Below, in pieces: positions 17,401-21,179 of a stretch of 21,773 bases of DNA. Origin of the DNA: a virus; IMG/VR virus record IMGVR_UViG_3300010883_000576, positions 1 through 21,773 of that record; one strand, given 5' to 3'. Under the pieces are notes generated by a model that did not search any database, was not told the DNA's origin, and was given only the letters and a program-made list of their open reading frames with translations. Within the stretch, counting starts at the first letter, position 1, and each line of letters opens with the position of its first letter. The position numbers and the translations under genes are program-made.

Positions 17401-17682
17401 GCAAGTCAGGTGTCAGAGAAAGCAGCAAAGATATTCATCGACATGAGAACAATGGACGTATACATGTTTCCCGGTCTCGTTTTCCATACCGCTGCATTTC
17501 AACAGATAACAGGACGTAGCCGAGGCATGTTCGATGATGATGCAGTAGCAGGCTGGGTGTCATCCCAAGCCGTGCCGCGTATCATACCGGGCCCTGGCCA
17601 TGCCGAGGATGTAGAAGCCAAGATAGACAAGTTACGTAAAAAAGTCTCGTGGATGGACTGGGATCGAATGCGAGTAGATTAA
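10654..17682 (+). CDS. Giant 2342-residue modular protein, candidate internal-head polyprotein
   Basis: The protein consists of 17 tandem modules and no other domain. Two A modules (IYKNP at 31 and 159) are followed by six B modules (YGH at 282, 407, 536, 661, 781, 908), five C modules (IYKNP-type start at 1032, 1176, 1322, 1465, 1609) and four D modules (1779, 1927, 2073, 2224). A, C and D share IYKNP-x(3)-E-x-[RKS]-E, a D-x-[KR]-type turn with an [IV][YFW] strand, and an invariant His. B modules share YGH, an invariant His, GR[IV]D-x(3)-K and a basic helix ending DY/DF. Each module is preceded by a hydrophobic-x-Glu linker, for example LIGE|A, WLDE|G, WLDE|S. The N-terminus is MKTFHQHSTLDE, like a capsid-targeting sequence. 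The last module ends exactly where a linker would begin. There is no signal peptide, membrane segment or coiled coil. A fibrous structural protein is the main alternative. Confidence 0.85.
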   Translation: MKTFHQHSTLDEKFETVIRVSAGTEVLTVPIYKNPSRKEWRELVQNKDVPLRFTGDGTVRGIMDKKGDIWTWSAANALHFQVWTKLQMRAEEIVTFSVAYGEIEFLRHPVKWQKKDVATLWSTKAQKKFPWIDKISRQYEYEEFDSFMKVRRFDELVPIYKNPTRKEWKELEQNRDVPKMYRGVKAIRGIMDKKGDVWTWNAMNALHDQVKSHLKLGSDNVNFSVEVGVITFYYDPRPGGWNNKDIDKLWLSKVQKKYSWIDDISMDGLIGEAAEPRDYLKYGHHGPDSVLWWATNVSDIKMITLKKASEKLGINTDEVNHDGLVELDGLDILDVFSGRIDIKQKVITGVGMLGREAVLKSITKRIARKPKYRDFRIAVYHGLNPEWLDEGLRYEGEPGAPGEFYEYGHDSPTDYLWWANNVSDIDMMTLAKAGKRTNDVPGEVTHSMLLSKNMLGVTDDVDDIYKGRIDLKKKVITVVTKWQGRDAVSKSIANRIAKNPKFKDFRIALYTVNGDEYWVNENKINERLEPGSYIDYGHTSQKDMIWWAKNTHDINIVNVKKATDDMLVPRGTHLTHWNIFKQNASEMLKHYTGRIDTEKKVITIVKAGNGRDAVARSIGKAITRKKEYRDYRVALYIGGLPVWLDESTIKERLEPGSYIDYGHFHAYDYIWYADSIADIKIGKLEDVAVELGRKKSDWHSVTHGSYTGNRHVKYSGRIDMDKKTISLQIMVQGNERVGKSIAKAIQRDKKFRDFSVAMFGGGWGKAEWMDEARQIKAWTEYGHSSPKDMLWWVGEGGELNIMSAEEISEKIDGEKSNNGWKNVNHLYAIEISDGSDATRLSSYGRVDHKQKIITATTNTDNITGERRAILFAKRVNKKYRDYSILFHGSPDQTRFVNEARRAGEWFDYGHGSPKDMLWWIDDDGSVQIKTTEEIGKAGWQRITHSNISPPGGLTSYGRIDHKKKVITTRNAGGSIITSDKRATVAAKKVQRKFKDYDIILFKVGWGSAEFVNEDFAAMFKPPYDASSPPIIIYKNPTSRELRELLSENGKEMRCLADTKSDDIYLFISKATHADAQKSMRAEGVENVSRLMELYVTFKGTVASKVVISWTAANAVSANPTEKIYKQLWKKVSKNRGLAKLMNAKTEVWDNNTVYKLNEEFVTMIKSKWRPDVVVSIYRNPSPKEIKEAFAESQHKEELRALVDPRSNNIFLFSDQMLHRDGVLALKKESYPGDSMVPIYILFKAGNFRKAVHIRMSSTVAYAGNFDSDVDAWEAISKNKGIRRLMDGDTEVWDAYLNDKIVVEEFTTMIKNPWDKSAEPASIYKNPTTKEVKEVYRESSIKGAVRVLADPKSNDMFLFPDTIIHHDAVVALAKEGVPSRHMVELYITFSAGNYRIADEIKISGSAVNSSVNQRKLWDSIKKNKGLNKFIDKNTLVYDTHYTMNMNEEFTTMFKSPFPGKHAPISIYKNPSWKEVREILASARLNEMRGLLDMKTSSIYMFNDQVIHAHAKGALEDMGIRADPFIPIYLEFMGGKAVPADVLRLSSAGGEAWGYEDDADVWPKFIKNRGLKKLINKDTIIVDGFNDEVKLKEEFAISFKNPFNADQVVSVYKNPTSREIREIRAEEPSGSRSNTLRAFAVPGGKDIYVFNSFVLHHAARMHMRLNDIKNTGKMVEIYLVFSSTNRTTDEVSLSSSTLRNTTGSYELDSPKSIFTPMFAKVWSTIKNNKALKSLMGKSTKVTDFNDNEVVNEEFEAFFSKKNMPFRFGLSPESDFPKDLPIYKNPKSREFRELRKDAAQNGWDGEVGGTGRVAKTLIDMKTLDVYMFPGLPFHEAVANQLWPGKRIEDVAIVGWIAHDKRALVNIQNDKQQTIIEKPFSKNKLKKKVPWVDWSNVDSELFFEEFKDFFSKKYGPNRFSGDPSFPKTLPIYKNPSSREFRELKKEIRTNKWGPESWDRLSGDPTVTIKIVVDLKKFDVYMFPGLLFHGHVSDQMLGKANIQSSGMGWIDNTGTAKFRNYELDTLARGVDDLQKNVSWVDWESAVKTGVMNENFEDFFNPTFMGSGMAKTFPKTLPIYKNPTSREFRELIHDTRSNQWGPEDWDRPKGDKKFEIKIIIDLKKGDVYMFPGIIFHTATQNQVGLGHFDTIHGWISPMRKVMVRDTRDITNIEEVRTKLNKKVPWVDWDKGVGKLWESDVVNEKFEDFFDKKHMGPPISRDLSFPKDLPIYKNPSSREFSEIKRDAKRHQWGGEIASQVSEKAAKIFIDMRTMDVYMFPGLVFHTAAFQQITGRSRGMFDDDAVAGWVSSQAVPRIIPGPGHAEDVEAKIDKLRKKVSWMDWDRMRVD
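11470..13692 (+). repeat. B-module block of the giant protein (6 copies)
   Basis: Residues 273-1013, spacing 120-129 residues. Each copy runs YGH-x(5)-[DS]-x-[LI]W[WY], an invariant His (H321, H446, H576, H703, H825, H944), GR[IV]D, K[VIT]I[TS], a basic helix and [DK]D[FY]. A stand-alone copy of this module is encoded at 20336-20710. Confidence 0.92.
13693..15903 (+). repeat. C-module block of the giant protein (5 copies)
   Basis: Residues 1014-1750, spacing 143-146 residues. Each copy starts after a [LVM]xEEF- or VNEDF-type linker with Phe/Met and Lys, then IYKNP, an [IM][YF]xF strand, an invariant His (H1072, H1218, H1364, H1506, H1654) and a closing KNxxLxxLM-like helix. Confidence 0.9.
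15904..17679 (+). repeat. D-module block of the giant protein (4 copies)
   Basis: Residues 1751-2342, spacing 146-151 residues. Each copy has EF-x(2)-FF after the linker glutamate, FPK[DT]LPIYKNP, DVYMFPG, an invariant His (H1831, H1984, H2130, H2278) and KK/QK[KN]V[PS]W[VM]DW at the end. The final copy ends right after this segment, where other copies continue into a linker. Confidence 0.92.
16432..17352 (+). repeat. 30-bp identical direct repeat between D modules 2 and 4
   Basis: Bases 16432-16461 and 17323-17352 are identical for 30 bases over the IYKNPSSREF segment, 891 bases apart. Other module starts encode the same residues with different codons, so this identity suggests recent duplication or gene conversion. 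Confidence 0.85.
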
Positions 17683-17685
17683 ATA

Positions 17686-17713
17686 TTGACACACGCCCCT
17701 TTTATGGTATAAT
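17686..17713 (+). promoter_or_regulatory. Consensus sigma70-type promoter before the DUF6267-like gene
   Basis: TTGACA at 17686-17691 and TATAAT at 17708-17713 have a 16-base spacer, the same geometry as the promoter at 5189. It begins three bases after the giant gene's stop. The predicted start near 17720 leaves a leader of about four bases before the ATG at 17724. Confidence 0.8.
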
Positions 17714-17723
17714 AAGAGAACAT

Positions 17724-18902
17724 ATGCTAACAGGATTCTCCCACTACGAACCACGAGACCAGATAAACGAAGCAGGTAAGGTGCTACACCTAGACCATAT
17801 CGAAGACTTGGCTTTCTCGTTGTCATCGTCTGCTGACTCAGGACCAAGTGACGCAATCGCATTCTTTCGTGCTATCGAAGAGATGCTGCATGGAAGTGCG
17901 CCCAAGTCATCCAACATTTCTGTCAAGTGGGATGGAAGCCCTGCTATCTATGCAGGCATCGACCCGGAGACAGGAAAGTTCTTCATCGGAACGAAATCTA
18001 TCTTCAACAAACGAATACCGAAGCTAGGATTCACAGCAGCCGACATCAAAGAACACTACGGACACAACTCAGGACTTCTCGCAGTGTTACTCGCTGCATA
18101 TCCTATTCTAAAACGTATCCCTACTGCAAAATGGAAGGGTAGCTTCTTTCAGGGTGACCTGCTGTTCACACAAAAAATGCTCAAGGACAAGACGATAGAC
18201 GGAGAGCCACATACCACATTCCAACCGAATACGATTGTGTATGCAGTATCCCAGAAGAATAACCCTAAGTTGCACGCAGCCGTTCTTGCAGCCACAATAG
18301 GTATTGCATGGCACACGATGTACGAATCAGATACAACTGTTGCAGATTCTTCCGCGTCTGCTGTTTCTCCGAAGAACAGCCCTCAGAGTACTGCTGTGTT
18401 CTCTCCGCCTTCTCCACAAATCCGCGATCTATCAGGTACGGCTTCGCTAACAAAACAGGAATCTAAGATTCTAGACAAACTACTCAAGAAGGCGTCACCT
18501 AAGATGAAGAAACGTCTAGGAGCAAAGAGCGCCTCCGCCCTTCAGATATTCCTCAACGTACCAGAGACATCCGGAGATACCATAAAGACTGTTGCGGTGT
18601 TTACCGCTGCATTCGTCGCACATTATGCAGGGAAACACAACGGAGAACAGCCACCAGAGCTACCACATCCACGAGACGTACAGAATTGGATGCTCTTCTC
18701 TCGCATCAAAAAGATACTACTACAGAAAATGAACAAGATACAGAGCCTTCCTTCGTTTCTACAGAAGGACAACGGATTCGTCGTGACTCCACCAGAAGGA
18801 TTCGTCATATCAGATACGGTATCAGGAAACATTGTGAAGCTGGTAGACAGACTAGAATTCAGTAGAGCAAACTTTAACATCAACCGAGGACGTAATAAAT
18901 AG
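17724..18902 (+). CDS. DUF6267-like protein with nucleotidyltransferase/ligase motifs
   Basis: A 392-residue protein resembling the T4-like phage family DUF6267. I read ligase-superfamily motifs in the right order: motif I VKWDGSPAIY with candidate nucleotidyl lysine K68, a following strand FFIGTKS (86-92), motif III-like SFFQGDLLF (140-148), motif IV EGFVIS (358-363) and motif V IVKLVDR (370-376). About 200 residues lie between motifs III and IV, including a Ser/Pro-rich stretch around 205-235 and helices. The start at 17724, not the in-frame ATG at 17649, is chosen because the latter lies inside the giant gene upstream of the promoter. The N-terminus ends its first segment with INE16|A17, a perfect prohead-protease-type site. 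Enzyme activity is inferred from motifs only. Confidence 0.85.
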   Translation: MLTGFSHYEPRDQINEAGKVLHLDHIEDLAFSLSSSADSGPSDAIAFFRAIEEMLHGSAPKSSNISVKWDGSPAIYAGIDPETGKFFIGTKSIFNKRIPKLGFTAADIKEHYGHNSGLLAVLLAAYPILKRIPTAKWKGSFFQGDLLFTQKMLKDKTIDGEPHTTFQPNTIVYAVSQKNNPKLHAAVLAATIGIAWHTMYESDTTVADSSASAVSPKNSPQSTAVFSPPSPQIRDLSGTASLTKQESKILDKLLKKASPKMKKRLGAKSASALQIFLNVPETSGDTIKTVAVFTAAFVAHYAGKHNGEQPPELPHPRDVQNWMLFSRIKKILLQKMNKIQSLPSFLQKDNGFVVTPPEGFVISDTVSGNIVKLVDRLEFSRANFNINRGRNK

Positions 18903-18915
18903 AGGAAACTATATT

Positions 18916-19284
18916 ATGAATATATCAACAACACGAGAAGAGGATATCATTACCACCACACTCCTGACATGGGAGATAGAATGGTACAAGACCCATATTC
19001 CCGAAGACTTCAAACCATGTATCGCTCGCCTTTGCCGCCAAGCACTGTTCTGTAACAGAGATCGTGTAATCCAATACAAGAAGAAATTTGACGATGCAGA
19101 CTTCAGAGGTATGGACTACTCGCGACAAGATATGCTGTCAGAGGCAGACAGAGGACTGCTATCCAAAGAAGAGCTAGAATACTATGATGAATGCGGCGAT
19201 CATGACTCCGGAGAACCTGAAGTGTGTATGCTCGATCATCTTGTATCGTTGATCAACCCCGCTATTATAGAGGAAATTAAATAA
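18916..19284 (+). CDS. Unknown 122-residue protein
   Basis: No family recognised. AGAGGAAA precedes the ATG by about eight bases. The first half looks helical with paired Cys (CIARLCRQALFC), and the second half is acidic (SKEELEYYDECGDHDSGEPE). It contains five cysteines (residues 35, 40, 46, 92, 104), unusual here, but they do not form a standard zinc motif. Its TAA stop shares a base with the next ATG, so it is coupled to the paralogous pair downstream. It lacks the capsid-targeting-like N-terminus of its neighbours. Confidence 0.75.
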   Translation: MNISTTREEDIITTTLLTWEIEWYKTHIPEDFKPCIARLCRQALFCNRDRVIQYKKKFDDADFRGMDYSRQDMLSEADRGLLSKEELEYYDECGDHDSGEPEVCMLDHLVSLINPAIIEEIK

Positions 19285-19652
19285 TGGAAAATAATGAAAT
19301 CAACGCAGGAAAGACGTATTATTGTATATCGAGTACCATCAAGGATTATCAAGGAGACGATTCAATGATGACACTCGAAGCCATCCAGCCGTATAATTGG
19401 AGAATAGATTGTCGCCCGGAGACATGGAAGCTGCTACCTATTGATACATTGTGGGAATTCTACGAAGTCGTGAAGGATGGAAACTACGCGCCCGCACAGC
19501 GAGGAATAGAAGCAAAACACGTTCATCCAAGTAAGATAGAATGCATCCTGACCCGCATGGCAGATATCATCGAAGAGAAGAACGAACTAGACAAGACATA
19601 CAAACAACTGGTACGCCACATCGACACAGTAGACATAAGGAAGGCTCTATGA
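19284..19652 (+). CDS. Unknown protein, first of a tandem paralogous pair
   Basis: A 122-residue protein starting MENNEINAGKTYYCIS. The start resembles MKNNEIIAGKTYYHIR of the next gene, and the C-terminal halves also align (PSKIECIL...EKNELDKTYKQLVRHID against PTQIMCLG...EKRRTLGDRQVALQNKMDHL), so the two arose by duplication. The N-terminal part reads like a small beta-rich domain and the end like a helix or short coiled coil. Function is unknown. AGAGGAAA precedes it, and it is coupled on both sides by one- to four-base overlaps. Confidence 0.8.
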   Translation: MENNEINAGKTYYCISSTIKDYQGDDSMMTLEAIQPYNWRIDCRPETWKLLPIDTLWEFYEVVKDGNYAPAQRGIEAKHVHPSKIECILTRMADIIEEKNELDKTYKQLVRHIDTVDIRKAL

Positions 19653-20035
19653 AAAATAATGAAATCATTGCAGGAAAAACGTACTACCACATACGACCAA
19701 ATCACTGGGCTAAGCCCATTGTATCGATCATCGAGTTAGTCCCCCACCAACCAGTTGATCGCTATGGGATCGACCGGGCACATTCCGTTAACATATTCGA
19801 CTTCACCGATAACATCCATTGGGACTTCAAAGAGTATTACGGAGAAGGCGAAGAAGACTACGAGATGAATTACTATCGAATCTCCGAGGTATACCCTACT
19901 CAGATTATGTGTCTCGGAGCCAACATATCGAATATACAGGAGAAACGAAGAACCCTTGGAGATCGCCAAGTCGCTCTTCAGAATAAAATGGATCATCTCT
20001 ATAACCTTCATGTTGGAGACATCACGAAAGCATAG
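19649..20035 (+). CDS. Unknown protein, second of a tandem paralogous pair
   Basis: A 128-residue paralogue of the preceding gene. I start at 19649 and not 19541, because this ATG overlaps the previous stop (ATGA), follows AAGGAAGG, and gives an N-terminus matching the paralogue (KNNEIIAGKTYY). It has an acidic central insert (YGEGEEDYE) that the first copy lacks. No function can be assigned. A fragment resembling its first codons recurs at 20041. Confidence 0.82.
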   Translation: MKNNEIIAGKTYYHIRPNHWAKPIVSIIELVPHQPVDRYGIDRAHSVNIFDFTDNIHWDFKEYYGEGEEDYEMNYYRISEVYPTQIMCLGANISNIQEKRRTLGDRQVALQNKMDHLYNLHVGDITKA

Positions 20036-20040
20036 CCACA

Positions 20041-20064
20041 ATGAAAAATAATCACAAAGTATAA
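20041..20064 (+). pseudogene. Seven-codon remnant of a third paralogue start
   Basis: ATGAAAAATAAT at 20041-20052 is identical to the first 12 bases of the gene at 19649. The frame continues only to MKNNHKV and a TAA that lies inside the late-promoter motif. It may be the scar of a third tandem copy or a chance A-rich match. Confidence 0.35.
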
Positions 20065-20067
20065 ATA
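20060..20067 (+). promoter_or_regulatory. T4-type late promoter with start codon at +1
   Basis: An exact TATAAATA in the 37-base gap between genes. The ATG of the next gene (20073) is six bases beyond the motif's last base, the usual transcription start, and there is no ribosome-binding site between, so the mRNA would be leaderless. Confidence 0.7.
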
Positions 20068-20072
20068 ATAAC

Positions 20073-20339
20073 ATGACTAAGAGCTATAAAGAAATACTGG
20101 AAGAAGCCAAACAATCGAGCAAGGCGGCTTCTGTACAATCCAAGAAGGATTTCGTGAAATCTGTTCAAGCCAAGTATGGCTCTACTACCCGCGAAGTCGA
20201 CCCGGAAGAGTATCCGGAACGAAAGGGACTCGAAGGACCATTTCGGTTCAAGAACGGACAGGTATTATATTATGATGCCAAAGAGGGATCGTACTACGAC
20301 TCGAAAAAAGACCACTTCGTAGAGCCACCAAAGCAATGA
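20073..20339 (+). CDS. 88-residue late protein with capsid-targeting-like N-terminus
   Basis: The first residues, MTKSYKEILEEA, resemble the T4 internal-protein targeting sequence MKTYQEFIAEA, and LEE11|A12 fits the prohead-protease consensus exactly. The rest has a basic helical part (KAASVQSKKDFVKSVQAKYG) and a Tyr-rich C-terminal part (GQVLYYDAKEGSYYDSKKD) that I do not recognise. It is first behind a late promoter and apparently leaderless. The stop overlaps the next start (ATGA). It is probably a head-internal or virion protein, by inference. Confidence 0.8.
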   Translation: MTKSYKEILEEAKQSSKAASVQSKKDFVKSVQAKYGSTTREVDPEEYPERKGLEGPFRFKNGQVLYYDAKEGSYYDSKKDHFVEPPKQ

Positions 20340-20710
20340 AATCATTCATCGAACTAATTACCGAGATACAAAAAAAGCCCCTTACGTACTTTGACATAGG
20401 GTTCAATCCGAAGACGGATGAAGATGTCGAGCTTTGGTATATAGAGCGAGGAAAGTTCGAGAGCTTCAATCTGACCGTCGAGTCTGTCGAGATGGGAGAC
20501 AGAAACCATTTCATCGACGACCTTGACTGGTCGGGAAGAGTAGACCATCGGACGAAGATGGTATCGATTACAGGGCGTGGTCACGACGATGACGTTGTCG
20601 GTCGAGCCAAGCTAGAAGGAATGAGAAAGAGAATCATCAGAGAACTATCGAGCGTGAGAAACTATCGATTCTTCTCGTGGGACGAATCAGGATATGTAGA
20701 GATACTTTAA
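20336..20710 (+). CDS. Stand-alone B module with its own targeting-like N-terminus
   Basis: A 124-residue protein. After MKSFIELITE, residues 17-116 align with the B modules of the giant protein: TYFDIG (17-22) for SYIDYG, an LW in the next helix, an invariant His (H58, in RNHF), SGRVDHRTKMVSIT (66-79) for YGRIDHKKKVIT, a basic helix MRKRIIREL, NYRFF for DYRVA, and a final WDES for WLDES. The YGH histidine is replaced by Phe23. This shows that the module folds alone and that the giant protein is a concatenation of it and others. ITE10|I11 is a partial match to the protease consensus. It is coupled to the gene before it by ATGA. Confidence 0.85.
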   Translation: MKSFIELITEIQKKPLTYFDIGFNPKTDEDVELWYIERGKFESFNLTVESVEMGDRNHFIDDLDWSGRVDHRTKMVSITGRGHDDDVVGRAKLEGMRKRIIRELSSVRNYRFFSWDESGYVEIL

Positions 20711-20728
20711 TAATCTAAGGATAAAACA

Positions 20729-21085
20729 ATGGCAATGAAGACAATACAAGAACTACGAGAAGCATCAACCGACAAAAACCCTTCCTCTGCGAAAGCCAAG
20801 AAAGCTATGGCTGATATGGTCAAGATGGAAAAGGAAATCGACAAGTTCATCAAGACTGCATCCCCTGTTCTAAAGAAATGGAAGATGCTGGAAAAGCAAT
20901 CCGATGACATATTTGGTAAATTTAATAAGTCCAATCGCATCAAGCCTGCTGATCCCCGCGATGTGGCAAAGTTTGCGAATGATGAGGCAAGGGCTGCATG
21001 GAAGCGACTCGGTGCAGCCACCGATAGATTACAGTCTCTTGAAGACCTTCTTCCTGATCTTGTGCAAGGACCAGGGCAACATTAA
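20729..21085 (+). CDS. 118-residue Lys-rich helical protein with capsid-targeting-like N-terminus
   Basis: It begins MAMKTIQELREA; LRE11|A12 is a full match to the prohead-protease consensus. The remainder is Lys/Ala/Asp-rich and almost entirely helical (KAKKAMADMVKMEKEIDKF, then ARAAWKRLGAATDRLQSLED), consistent with a short coiled coil, and similar in size and composition to T4 internal proteins. AAGGAT precedes the ATG by about eight bases. No enzyme motif is visible. The role as a packaged internal protein is inference. Confidence 0.8.
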   Translation: MAMKTIQELREASTDKNPSSAKAKKAMADMVKMEKEIDKFIKTASPVLKKWKMLEKQSDDIFGKFNKSNRIKPADPRDVAKFANDEARAAWKRLGAATDRLQSLEDLLPDLVQGPGQH

Positions 21086-21179
21086 CGACTATCCGCGATA
21101 ATACCGACAATCCAAGAAAACGCACATGCCAGAACGGCAGACCAAAAGATAACAAAAAAGAATATAGAGAGGTAACGAA
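21086..21179 (+). other. 94-base gap between genes
   Basis: No promoter hexamer pair, late-promoter match or terminator is seen. It ends with AGAGG, the ribosome-binding site of the next gene. Confidence 0.6.

Noticed and set aside
10654-17682. Regular repeats as a possible CRISPR array or tandem DNA repeat
   Set aside because: The repeats are protein-level, diverged at DNA level, 120-150 codons long and in a single open frame.
18894-18901. AATAAATA before the gene at 18916, similar to the late promoter
   Set aside because: The first T of TATAAATA is missing and the motif overlaps the end of the previous gene.
19541-19648. Upstream extension of the second tandem paralogue by 36 codons
   Set aside because: The extension lies inside the preceding gene and the N-terminal match to the paralogue begins at 19649.
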